A stretch of DNA of 64,000 nt, taken from NCBI RefSeq assembly GCF_003024195.1, contig NZ_KZ679051.1:270926-334925 (forward strand), written 5' to 3'. The DNA is from Streptomyces dioscori (lineage in GTDB: Bacteria > Actinomycetota > Actinomycetes > Streptomycetales > Streptomycetaceae). The notes under the pieces were generated by a model. That model saw nothing but the letters and a program-made list of their open reading frames with translations, ran no database searches and was not told the origin of the DNA. A program made the position numbers and the translations under genes. Every line of letters begins with the position of its first letter. Within the stretch, counting starts at the first letter, position 1. Below are positions 40,842-48,434 of this stretch, piece by piece.

Positions 40842-40904
40842 GCCGCCTGCTCCACCGGGCCGGCGCCCGGCCCGCCAAGGCCGATGCCCGGCCCACCAGA
40901 GCGG

Positions 40905-40946
40905 GAGAGCCGCGCTTCCCCACCGTCCGGGGGAGGCGCGGCTCTC
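40905..40946. terminator. Bidirectional terminator after the deoC operon
   Basis: GAGAGCCGCGC(T)TCCCC pairs with GGGGGA(G)GCGCGGCTCTC around a 7-nt loop, between convergent stops at 40841 and 40975. Confidence 0.88.
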
Positions 40947-40974
40947 TCTCGCGTCACCGGTACGTCCGTACGGT

Positions 40975-41379
40975 TCAGGCGCCCAGCAGCGTCGTCACCT
41001 GGCCCAGCACCGGGACGCTGCCCAGCGACTGGGCCTGCGCGACCGGCGCCGTCAGCATGGTCGTCGCCATCGGCGGGAAGTCGGCGATCTGCGTGCCGAG
41101 CCCGTTGTCGAGCGGGTCGACGCCCGTGCCCGCCAGCGGGTTGGGCTTCAGGCCCGCGACCGGACCGGTCACGTAACCGACCGTCCCGGTCAGGGCCTGC
41201 AGTCCGGACTGCGGGTCGATGGTGCCGAGCGAGGTCGGGCGCGTACGGATCACGTCCACCACGGGGTCGGTGTCCGCGACCGCCGAGGTCGCACCGGCGC
41301 CGACCGCGATCCCCGCGGTGGTGAGGGCCAGCAACGCGCGCCGGGCGGTCGGGTTCTGGTAGGCCGTGTGTCGTGCCAT
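40975..41379 (-). CDS. Small secreted Leu/Pro/Gly-rich protein
   Basis: The 134-residue precursor starts at ATG 41379: a signal peptide ARRALLALTTAGIAVGAGA cut near AVA, then a mature part with repeated PVxxLxP-type segments (GPVAGLKPNPLAGTGVDPLD, LGSVPVLGQVTTLLGA). There are no Cys residues and no catalytic motif. A gene of similar build lies at 47959-48309. Probably an extracellular or wall protein of unknown function. Confidence 0.75.
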   Translation of the reverse strand: MARHTAYQNPTARRALLALTTAGIAVGAGATSAVADTDPVVDVIRTRPTSLGTIDPQSGLQALTGTVGYVTGPVAGLKPNPLAGTGVDPLDNGLGTQIADFPPMATTMLTAPVAQAQSLGSVPVLGQVTTLLGA

Positions 41380-41506
41380 CGCTGCTGCCACCTTCTGATG
41401 CGCTGAGTAATCGGGTCGACACGTAGGGTAGTTGAGGGGTGACGTACGTTCCAAAGGCGACCCGCGGACTCGGCCGGGAGCGGATGATGCCGCACACTGG
41501 TGTCTC

Positions 41507-42178
41507 GTGAGTTCCCCTTTCCCGAATTCCCCGGCAACCGCCCGTGTCGTACTGCTGTGCGGCCCCTCCGGCTCCGGCAAGTCCCTTCTCGCGGCCCGCT
41601 CCGGCCTTCCGGTGCTGCGGCTCGACGACTTCTACAAGGAGGGCCACGACCCGACGCTGCCGCAGGTGGCGGGGAGTTCGGACATCGACTGGGACCATCC
41701 GCTGTCCTGGGACGCGGACGCGGCCCTCGCGGCGATCGCTGAGCTGTGCGGGACGGGGCGTACGAGCGTTCCCATGTACGACATTTCGCGGAGCGCGCGT
41801 ACGGGTGCCGAGACCGTCGACTTCGAGTCGGCCCCGGTCTTCATCGCCGAGGGCATCTTCGCGGCGGAGATCGTGCAGCGGTGCCAGGAGGCGGGGCTGC
41901 TGGCGGATGCGCTGTGTCTCAGCCGGGGGGCCGTGACGACGTTCCGGCGGCGGTTCCTGCGGGATCTTCGCGAGGGCCGGAAGTCCGTGCCGTTCCTTCT
42001 TCGGCGGGGGTGGCGGCTGATGCGGGACGAGCGGGTGATCGTGTCCCGGCAGACGTCGCTCGGGGCGTACGCGTGTGATCGGGACGAGGCGCTTGGCCGG
42101 CTGGCCGTGGCGTCTCGCTCCGCGACGTCCCGCTCCGCGGCGGAGGTTGTGGGTGACGTGCGGGTGAGTGGGGGCTGA
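41507..42178 (+). CDS. Uridine kinase-like P-loop protein
   Basis: The 223-residue protein starts at GTG 41507 and has the P-loop LLCGPSGSGKSLLA, then LRLDDFYKEGHDPTLP (the Asp and Tyr of uridine kinases), DWDHPLSWD and a lid-like Arg-rich region FRRRFLRDLREGRK. It should phosphorylate uridine (and perhaps cytidine). This fits the nucleoside genes around it, although it carries no CTACGCGCGTAG operator. It lies divergent from the secreted-protein gene. Confidence 0.85.
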   Translation: MSSPFPNSPATARVVLLCGPSGSGKSLLAARSGLPVLRLDDFYKEGHDPTLPQVAGSSDIDWDHPLSWDADAALAAIAELCGTGRTSVPMYDISRSARTGAETVDFESAPVFIAEGIFAAEIVQRCQEAGLLADALCLSRGAVTTFRRRFLRDLREGRKSVPFLLRRGWRLMRDERVIVSRQTSLGAYACDRDEALGRLAVASRSATSRSAAEVVGDVRVSGG

Positions 42179-42181
42179 GCT

Positions 42182-42312
42182 CGCGCCGTTCCCCGCGCCC
42201 CTCAAAGGCAAAGGATTGCGCCGTTCCCCGCGCCCCTGAAGGGCAAAGGCAAAAGACTGCGCCGTTCCCCGCGCCCCTCACAAGCGAAAGACTGCGCCGT
42301 TCCCCGTGCCCC
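42182..42312 (-). repeat. Four dispersed GC-core repeats in tandem after the uridine kinase gene
   Basis: Four minus-oriented cores (42182, 42217, 42258, 42293) sit 35-41 bp apart, separated by short A-rich spacers containing GGCAAAGG or GCGAAAGACTG. The last has a C-to-T change. This is the densest cluster in the window. The rest of the 405-bp gap (42313-42583) is a run of CCTCCCCCGAAGTGACGGAC-type imperfect repeats on the sigQ side, with no gene. Confidence 0.9.
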
Positions 42313-42583
42313 TGACGGCAAAAAGCAGCGGGGCCGGTTGGGCCCCCCGGCCCCTCCGGTCCCGCTGCTCTTCGTGATCCCCCGTGGTCCCCCCGGACCC
42401 CGTTGTGCTCCCCCGAGCCGTCCGCCGCCTCCCCCGAAGTGACGGACCGCCCCTTGTCGTCCGCCGCCTCCCCCCGGAGTTGCGGACTTCCCCCGTGCCG
42501 CTCGTCACCTCCCCCGAAGCGACGAACTTCCTGCGCTGCCCGACGCCTCCCCCGGAGTGACGGACAGCCCCCCCCCACTGCCT

Positions 42584-43345
42584 TCAGGCGACGAGCTCCC
42601 CGAAGGACTCCTCCTCGTCACGGCCGAAGCTGAGGACGTCGTCCTCACGCAGCCGGCGGAGCGACCGCCAGATGCTGGACTTCACCGTGCCGACACTGAT
42701 GTCGAGGATCTCCGCGATCTCCGGGTCCGTGCGGCCCTCGTAGTAACGAAGGACCAGCATGGTGCGCTGGAGTTCGGGAAGCCGGGCGAGCGCCTGCCAC
42801 AGGACCGCGCGCAGCTCCGTGCCGCGCATCGCGTCCGTGTCACCGGCCGTCTCCGGCAGCTCCTCGGTCGGGTATTCGTTCAGCTTGCGGCGGCGCCACG
42901 CGCTGATGTGCAGATTGGTCATCGTGCGGCGGAGGTAGCCCCCGACCGCCGCCTTGTCACTGATGCGGTCCCACGCCCGGTACGTCGAGAAGAGGGCGCT
43001 CTGCAGCAGGTCCTCGGCCTCGAAACGGTCGCCGGTCAGGTGGTAGGCGGTCGCGTACAGGGAGGCGCGGCGCTCCTGGACGTAGGCGGTGAACTCCGCC
43101 TCCGACACCGAGTGCCGCTCCCCCGTGACCTCCCCGTACGCCGCCCCTGTTCCCCCGTGGGCAGCCCCCGTGCCGCTTCCCCCCGCATGTGCGTCAACCA
43201 CCGTCATGTACGACCCGGTGTGCTGACGCCCGGTGCCGCGAGCGCACCCCCGCCCGCTCACGGCACCGGACTTCTCGGTGCTCCTCGTGACGTCGTGGAG
43301 CCGCGTGACAACTGCGCCAGTGTTGGTGCTGTGCAGCGTGTTCAT
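42584..43345 (-). CDS. sigQ: RNA polymerase sigma factor SigQ (SigE/ECF family)
   Basis: The 253-residue sigma factor has an ~85-residue N-terminal extension, then region 2 (LYATAYHLTGDRFEAEDLLQ, SALFSTYRAWDRI) and region 4 (LARLPELQRTMLVLRYYEGR, TDPEIAEILDISVGTVKSSI). It lies divergent from afsQ1/afsQ2, the order of S. coelicolor sigQ-afsQ1-afsQ2, where SigQ counteracts AfsQ1 in antibiotic control. The GTGAC-N6-GTGAC AfsQ1 box in the gap supports this. I start at ATG 43345 (MNTLHSTNTGAV). A shorter start at MTVVDAHAGG, within the reading frame, is possible. Confidence 0.92.
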   Translation of the reverse strand: MNTLHSTNTGAVVTRLHDVTRSTEKSGAVSGRGCARGTGRQHTGSYMTVVDAHAGGSGTGAAHGGTGAAYGEVTGERHSVSEAEFTAYVQERRASLYATAYHLTGDRFEAEDLLQSALFSTYRAWDRISDKAAVGGYLRRTMTNLHISAWRRRKLNEYPTEELPETAGDTDAMRGTELRAVLWQALARLPELQRTMLVLRYYEGRTDPEIAEILDISVGTVKSSIWRSLRRLREDDVLSFGRDEEESFGELVA

Positions 43346-43486
43346 CTCGCGCCCCCCGTCGTGGAGTTCCGGTTCTCCGGTACTTCGTCTGCTTCGTCGC
43401 CGACCGTGTCGCCGGCTTCGCTGCGGTGCTTCCGTGCTTGTGACCAAAAGCTTGCCGGGGCCACTTCATGACGGTGTCCCCCGACT

Positions 43487-43502
43487 GTCACAGACCTGTC
43501 AC
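43487..43502 (-). promoter_or_regulatory. AfsQ1-binding site, GTGAC-N6-GTGAC
   Basis: On the minus strand GTGAC (43498-43502) and GTGAC (43487-43491) are separated by exactly six bases. That is the published AfsQ1 consensus GTnAC-n6-GTnAC. It lies 142 bp upstream of sigQ and 186 bp upstream of afsQ1, in the divergent region where AfsQ1 binds in S. coelicolor. Confidence 0.85.
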
Positions 43503-43687
43503 AGGGGGCGGGACCTGCCTGGCGCTTCCCGTCGTCCTCGATTTCCACAGTCCGATCACAGAGAAGCGTCGTACGGCTACTCATCCGGCACACTCGGCAC
43601 GCCTCGGCCACCCACTCGTACGCGGGACATGTGTGGGAGCGCTCCAACAGTCGATACCCGCCCACGTCATGGGACAGAATGACGTCC

Positions 43688-44365
43688 GTGCCTTCCCTGT
43701 TGCTGATCGAGGACGACGACGCCATCCGGACGGCCCTGGAGCTCTCGCTGACGCGCCAGGGACACCGGGTGGCCACCGCTGCCACCGGCGAGGACGGACT
43801 GAAGCTGTTGCGCGAGCAACGGCCCGATCTGATCGTCCTCGACGTGATGCTGCCAGGCATCGACGGATTCGAGGTGTGCCGCCGCATCCGGCGTACGGAC
43901 CAGTTGCCGATCATCCTGCTGACCGCGCGCAGCGATGACATCGACGTCGTGGTCGGCCTGGAGTCCGGCGCCGACGACTACGTGGTCAAACCCGTGCAGG
44001 GGCGGGTGCTCGACGCCCGGATCCGGGCCGTGCTGCGCCGCGGCGAGCGCGAGGCGAACGACTCGGCGACCTTCGGTTCGCTGGTGATCGACCGCGCCGC
44101 GATGACCGTGACGAAGAACGGCGAGGACCTGCAGCTGACGCCCACCGAGCTGCGGCTGCTGCTCGAACTGAGCCGGCGGCCCGGCCAGGCCCTGTCCCGG
44201 CAGCAGCTGCTGCGGCTGGTGTGGGAGCACGACTACCTCGGTGACTCCCGGCTCGTCGACGCGTGTGTGCAGCGGCTGCGCGCGAAGGTGGAGGACGTGC
44301 CGTCCTCGCCGACCCTGATCCGTACCGTGCGCGGCGTCGGCTACCGGCTGGACAATCCTCAGTGA
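43688..44365 (+). CDS. afsQ1: Two-component response regulator AfsQ1
   Basis: The 225-residue OmpR-type regulator starts at GTG 43688. The receiver domain has LLLIEDDDAIR, phosphoacceptor Asp52 (LIVLDVMLPG), LLTAR and YVVKP. The winged-helix domain ends IRTVRGVGYRLDN. Sequence matches what I recall of S. coelicolor AfsQ1 almost throughout. It controls antibiotic genes and nitrogen/carbon metabolism, acting on glutamate-rich medium. It overlaps afsQ2 by 4 bp (GTGA). Confidence 0.96.
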   Translation: MPSLLLIEDDDAIRTALELSLTRQGHRVATAATGEDGLKLLREQRPDLIVLDVMLPGIDGFEVCRRIRRTDQLPIILLTARSDDIDVVVGLESGADDYVVKPVQGRVLDARIRAVLRRGEREANDSATFGSLVIDRAAMTVTKNGEDLQLTPTELRLLLELSRRPGQALSRQQLLRLVWEHDYLGDSRLVDACVQRLRAKVEDVPSSPTLIRTVRGVGYRLDNPQ

Positions 44366-45990
44366 CCAAACCGCAGGACAAGCTCCGTGGCTGGGCGGCG
44401 GCCCGCCGGACGGTCATGGCGGGGCTGCGCTTCACCAGTCTTCGGCTGCGCCTGGTCGTGGTGTTCGGGCTGGTCGCGCTGACCGCCGCCGTGTCGGCGT
44501 CCGGGATCGCGTACTGGCTCAACCGCGAGGCCGTGCTGACCCGTACGCAGGACGCGGTGCTCGGCGACTTCCAGCAGGCGATGCAGACCCGCGCCAGCAC
44601 GCTGCGGCAGCACCCCACGCAGGGGGAACTGCAGCGCGCCGCCGGGCAGATGGCGAACAGCAGCCAGCGCTTCAGCGTGCTGCTGATCGCTGAGGACGAG
44701 AACGGCAAGGCCGTCCGCGGCAACTCCGACCTGGACACCTTCACGCTGGAGGACGTACCGCAGTCCCTCCAGAAGGCGGTGAACAAGGAACAGAAGATCT
44801 CCTCGCACAACAGGTACGCGTACCACCTGTACTGGCAGCGGACCGTGCAGGACGACAAGCCGTATCTGGTGGGCGGTGCCAAGGTGATCGGCGGCGGGCC
44901 GACCGGGTACATGCTCAAGTCGCTGGAGCCGGAGGCCAAGGACCTCAACTCGCTGGCCTGGTCGCTGGGGATCGCGACCGGGCTCGCGCTGATCGGCTCG
45001 GCCCTGCTCGCGCAGGCCGCCGCGACGACCGTACTGAAGCCGGTGCACCGGCTGGGGACCGCCGCCCGGCGGCTCGGCGAGGGCAAGCTCGACACCCGGC
45101 TGCGGGTGTCGGGGACGGACGAACTCGCCGATCTGTCACGGACGTTCAACCGGACGGCCGAGTCGCTGGAGAAACGGGTCGCGGACATGAGCGCCCGTGA
45201 CGAGGCGTCCCGGCGGTTCGTGGCGGACATGTCGCACGAGCTGCGGACCCCGCTGACCGCGATCACCGCGGTGACCGAGGTGCTTGAGGAGGAGCTGGAC
45301 GCCGAGACCGGCAGCGTCGACCCGATGATCGAGCCCGCCGTACGGCTCGTCGTCAGTGAGACCCGGCGGCTGAACAACCTCGTGGAGAACCTGATGGAGG
45401 TCACCCGCTTCGACGCGGGCACCGCCCGGCTCGTCTCCGACACCGTCGACATCGCCGACCAGATCACCGCGTGCATCGACGTACGCGCCTGGCTGGACGC
45501 GGTGGAACTGGACGCCCCGCGCGGCATCATGGCGCACGTCGACCCGCGCCGACTGGACGTCATCATGGCGAACCTCATCGGCAACGCCCTCAAGCACGGC
45601 GGTTCCCCGGTGCGCGTGTACGTGCGCGAGGAGGGCGCCGACCTGGTCATCGAGGTGCAGGACCACGGCCCCGGCATCCCCGAGGACGTCCTGCCGCACG
45701 TCTTCGACCGCTTCTACAAGGCGAGCGCCTCCCGGCCGCGCTCCGAGGGCAGCGGACTCGGCCTGTCCATCGCCCTGGAGAACGCCCACATCCACGGCGG
45801 CGAGATCACCGCCGCGAACTCACCGAAGGGCGGCGCGGTCTTCACCCTGCGTCTGCCGCTCGACTCCTCAGAGCCGAAGGACCCCGAGGACGACCGGGAT
45901 CACGGGGACGACGGCAATCACGGGGACCCCGGAGCCGGGGCCGAGGACGCCCACCGGGCCGACGCCGACCGCACCGAGGGGGGCGTGTGA
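44362..45990 (+). CDS. afsQ2: Two-component sensor histidine kinase AfsQ2
   Basis: The 542-residue kinase has TM1 at ~31-53, an extracellular sensor domain (~54-197), TM2 at ~198-222, HAMP (~222-274) and a HisKA site with phosphorylated His292 (ADMSHELRTPLTAI). The ATPase domain has N, D (VQDHGPGIPE), F (FDRFYKA) and G (SGLGLSIALE) boxes. It ends in an Asp/Gly-rich tail (DDRDHGDDGNHGDPGAG). It phosphorylates AfsQ1. GTG 44362 overlaps the afsQ1 stop; the next gene starts in the TGATG of its stop. Confidence 0.95.
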   Translation: MTKPQDKLRGWAAARRTVMAGLRFTSLRLRLVVVFGLVALTAAVSASGIAYWLNREAVLTRTQDAVLGDFQQAMQTRASTLRQHPTQGELQRAAGQMANSSQRFSVLLIAEDENGKAVRGNSDLDTFTLEDVPQSLQKAVNKEQKISSHNRYAYHLYWQRTVQDDKPYLVGGAKVIGGGPTGYMLKSLEPEAKDLNSLAWSLGIATGLALIGSALLAQAAATTVLKPVHRLGTAARRLGEGKLDTRLRVSGTDELADLSRTFNRTAESLEKRVADMSARDEASRRFVADMSHELRTPLTAITAVTEVLEEELDAETGSVDPMIEPAVRLVVSETRRLNNLVENLMEVTRFDAGTARLVSDTVDIADQITACIDVRAWLDAVELDAPRGIMAHVDPRRLDVIMANLIGNALKHGGSPVRVYVREEGADLVIEVQDHGPGIPEDVLPHVFDRFYKASASRPRSEGSGLGLSIALENAHIHGGEITAANSPKGGAVFTLRLPLDSSEPKDPEDDRDHGDDGNHGDPGAGAEDAHRADADRTEGGV

Positions 45991-46796
45991 TGCCCGTACG
46001 ACAGGACACGCCGGACACACGTGACGGACGGGACGCACGGGGCGCACGGGACGCACAGGGCGCACAGGGCGCACAGGGCATACGCGCCCCGCGTGCGCCG
46101 TATGCCCCGCGTGCGCCGTATGCGCCGCGTGCGCCACGAGCCCTGCGCGCGGTCCGTACGGCCCGTGCGGTCCGCACTGTTCGCGCTGTTCGCGCTGTTC
46201 GGCCGGTGCTCGCCGTGCCGCTGCTGGCCATGGCACTGGCGCTCGCCGGGTGCGGGATCCGGGCGACCGAGGTGCCGACCGACTTCGGGCCCGCGCCCTC
46301 CCGGGTGCCGTGCGCGCTGACCGGCCCCGACATCGGTACGCAGTCCTCGCGCGGCATCCTCGTGCAGGTCTTCCTCGTCTGCTCCTCCCAGCTCGCACCG
46401 GTCGACCGGACCGTACGCATCGGGGCGGGTCCCGCCGAGACGGACCGGGTACGCGCCGCGCAGGCCCTCCTCGACGAACTCTCCGAGTCCCCGTCGGACG
46501 CGGAGAGGCAGGCGAACTACTCGACGACCGTGCCCAAGGGCCTCACCGTGGCCGGTCCGCGGCGCACCGACCCGGGCGACGCGCTCCGGCTGAGCACGGC
46601 GCCCGCGGACCTGACCCCGTACGCGCTGGCGCAGATCATCTGCACCTTCAGCGACTCCGAGGCCGCCTCCGACGACGGCACGGTGACCCTGGGCGGCCCC
46701 GGCGGCGACGCCGCGCGTCGCTACGAGTGCACGGAGGCCGTGCGGACGCGGCCGGGCACGGAGACCCCGCCCTCGACGCGGACCGACGGGGCCTGA
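45990..46796 (+). CDS. AfsQ-linked lipoprotein with long repeat-rich leader
   Basis: ATG 45990 overlaps the afsQ2 stop by one base, so this third gene is translationally coupled to the kinase. The mature lipoprotein begins at Cys in LALAGCG (near residue 89) and carries ~180 residues with two extra Cys pairs. It probably sits outside the membrane near AfsQ2 and may help signal sensing. Oddly, ~70 residues of low-complexity repeats precede the signal core: GAQGAQGAQG, then APYAPRAPYAPRAPRA and RAVRTARAVRTVRAVRAVRP. An internal start nearer the lipobox is possible, but no better ribosome site is evident. Confidence 0.82.
   Translation: MPVRQDTPDTRDGRDARGARDAQGAQGAQGIRAPRAPYAPRAPYAPRAPRALRAVRTARAVRTVRAVRAVRPVLAVPLLAMALALAGCGIRATEVPTDFGPAPSRVPCALTGPDIGTQSSRGILVQVFLVCSSQLAPVDRTVRIGAGPAETDRVRAAQALLDELSESPSDAERQANYSTTVPKGLTVAGPRRTDPGDALRLSTAPADLTPYALAQIICTFSDSEAASDDGTVTLGGPGGDAARRYECTEAVRTRPGTETPPSTRTDGA
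46044..46200 (+). repeat. In-frame minisatellites in the lipoprotein leader
   Basis: Three adjacent arrays are visible: a 9-bp unit GCACAGGGC (about three copies near 46050-46080), an 18-bp unit CCCGCGTGCGCCGTATGC (two full copies plus part, 46088-46135), and a 9-bp unit TGTTCGCGC (46177-46200). All are multiples of three, so gain or loss keeps the frame. Confidence 0.8.
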
Positions 46797-46975
46797 GCCC
46801 TTCCGCGCCACCGGCGGGCGCTTCGCGGGGGCTGTCGTGGAGCGGCCGTCCGGAGCCCGTCTGTGGCGCACGCCTCACCCGTGCGGGCCAAGCGCCGCCG
46901 TCACACGGAACCGATCCTGCCGGTGTCCGCGTCCTTGGGGTCGTGCAGCGTCAAGGCTCGAACGGCGGAACCGCC

Positions 46976-47509
46976 GTGAACCGCGTCCGTGCGACGGGAG
47001 GTCTCCTCCTCGTCGCACATCTCGCGCTTGTCGCCTGGGTCACGCTGCGGCCCCTGGACGTGCCCTGGGTGAGCGCCGCGAACCTGCGGCCGTTCGCCGG
47101 CATCAGGGCCGATCTGGCGATGGGACCCGAGGCGGCGGCCCGCGCCATCGGCAAGGGTCTGCTGCTGCTCGCCCCGCTCGGGGTGCTGCTGCCCCTCGTG
47201 GGCGGCCGGCTCGCCGTCTCCCCGCTGCTGTCCCTGATGCGGACGGTCGCGGCGGGCGCGCTGCTGTCGCTGGGCATCGAACTGCTGCAGACCGGGGTGC
47301 CCGGCCAGGTCGTCGACGTCGACTCGCTGCTGCTGAACACCGTGGGCGTGGCGCTGGCCCATCTCGCGGTCGTCCCGGCCGCTCGGGCCGCGCTGCGCCG
47401 CCGTGCCCTGCTGCGGCGCAAGGCCGCCGCACTGCGCCGCAGGGAGGCGGTGGAGGAGTCGACTCAGGGTCTGACCCCGACGATTCCCAGGGTCGGTATC
47501 GCTCCATAG
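46976..47509 (+). CDS. VanZ-family membrane protein
   Basis: The 177-residue protein has four hydrophobic segments and the VanZ hallmarks WVTLRPLDVPWVSAANLRPF, GIELLQTGVPGQVVDVDSLL and LLNTVGVALAHL. VanZ proteins affect glycopeptide susceptibility or envelope functions; their chemistry is not settled. It ends in a basic tail rich in Arg and Ala. The start is GTG 46976 with GGA upstream; GTG 46943 would add 11 residues. Confidence 0.85.
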   Translation: MNRVRATGGLLLVAHLALVAWVTLRPLDVPWVSAANLRPFAGIRADLAMGPEAAARAIGKGLLLLAPLGVLLPLVGGRLAVSPLLSLMRTVAAGALLSLGIELLQTGVPGQVVDVDSLLLNTVGVALAHLAVVPAARAALRRRALLRRKAAALRRREAVEESTQGLTPTIPRVGIAP

Positions 47510-47610
47510 AGTGACGCCCGTGACTCTTCGTATCCGTAACGTGGATGTCAGACGGGGCGACCGCACAGGAAGCCCCGGATCCATCCGACGACGCTCACGA
47601 AGGAGTCGCA

Positions 47611-47814
47611 ATGAACCGCCTTGCCCGCCCGACCGACGGCCGGATGATCGGCGGAGTGTGCGCCGCGCTGGCTCGGCGCTTCGGCACCTCCGCGACCACG
47701 ATGCGCGTGATCTTCCTGGTCTCCTGCTTGCTGCCCGGCCCGCAGTTCCTGCTCTACATAGCCCTGTGGATCCTCTTCCCCGCAGAGGGCAAGGCGACCC
47801 GCACGGCCTGGTGA
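47611..47814 (+). CDS. PspC-domain membrane protein, 67 residues
   Basis: The short protein MNRLARPTDGRMIGGVCAAL with TSATTMRVIFLVSCLLPGPQ is a single PspC domain: an amphipathic N-terminal part and one or two membrane helices. Related proteins respond to envelope stress or regulate it. AAGGAG precedes ATG 47611 by 5 nt. It is followed by a 17-bp triplicated sequence that overlaps its stop. Confidence 0.9.
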   Translation: MNRLARPTDGRMIGGVCAALARRFGTSATTMRVIFLVSCLLPGPQFLLYIALWILFPAEGKATRTAW

Positions 47815-47849
47815 CGCGTACGGCCTGGTGACCAGCACGGCCTGGTGAC
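47803..47849 (+). repeat. 3 x 17-bp repeat at the end of the PspC gene
   Basis: ACGGCCTGGTGAC occurs at 47803, 47820 and 47837. The first copy encodes the last residues and stop of the PspC gene; the next two repeat the same end out of frame with it. Confidence 0.8.
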
Positions 47850-47862
47850 CCGTGCCTGAGCA

Positions 47863-47904
47863 CGCCGATGGGGCGCACCCGAGCGGGGGTGCGCCCCATC
47901 GGCG
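47863..47904. terminator. Terminator after the PspC gene
   Basis: A perfect ~18-bp stem (CGCCGATGGGGCGCACCC and its complement) with a 6-nt loop between convergent genes. Confidence 0.9.
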
Positions 47905-47958
47905 CGTACGGAGGCGGTTCGGGCCCGGTTCCGACGAGAGGGCCCGGTGGGGTGCCGC

Positions 47959-48309
47959 TCAGCCCAGCGGGATGCCGTTGACCGGTGCGCCGTGCGTGGG
48001 CAGGCCCTGGATGGGCAGACCGCCGAGCAGGCCGGCGACGGGCGCGGCGGGACCCTCGGCGAGGAGGTTCATGACGGCGGGCTGGGCGGCGGTGACGGCA
48101 CTGCCGAGCGCGTTCTGGCCCTGGGTGACCGCCTCGCCCGTACCGGGCAGGGCCGAGGCGAGGCCGTCGACCGGCAGCGTGCTGGTGGCGTTGCCGAGCG
48201 CCGGGACCTCGGGGAGCGCGGGGGCGGCGTTGGCGGCGCCGGCTCCGGCGGCGGCGAAGGCGGCACCGAGAGCGGCGACACCGAGGGTCTTGGCAGCAGA
48301 CTGCTTCAT
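47959..48309 (-). CDS. Small secreted Ala/Pro/Leu-rich protein
   Basis: The 116-residue precursor starts at ATG 48309 with AAGGA upstream. The signal peptide KTLGVAALGAAFAAAGAGA is cut near ANA (28). The mature part holds repeated Pro-Leu-Gly segments (LPEVPALGNATSTLPVDGLA, GLLGGLPIQGLPTHGAP) and no Cys. It is similar in layout to the protein at 40975-41379. Unknown extracellular role. Confidence 0.78.
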   Translation of the reverse strand: MKQSAAKTLGVAALGAAFAAAGAGAANAAPALPEVPALGNATSTLPVDGLASALPGTGEAVTQGQNALGSAVTAAQPAVMNLLAEGPAAPVAGLLGGLPIQGLPTHGAPVNGIPLG

Positions 48310-48389
48310 CTTCGTCCTTGCATGCTGTGACGGGGATTTGAGCGGTCCGAAACGGTAATCACGTGCGAGCGCGCCCCGCAAACATCGAA

Positions 48390-48420
48390 AAGCGGCCGAG
48401 TCGTCATCACCCGGCCGCTT
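48390..48420 (-). terminator. Terminator after add
   Basis: AAGCGGCCG and CGGCCGCTT form a 9-bp stem with a 13-nt loop, 15 bp beyond the add stop. Confidence 0.75.
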
Positions 48421-48434
48421 CCCGTCCTTCGACT

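Noticed and set aside
45990..47510. A hidden antibiotic or lanthipeptide cluster near afsQ
   Set aside because: The neighbours are housekeeping or envelope genes (lipoprotein, VanZ, PspC, add). No synthase, precursor peptide or modification enzyme is present.
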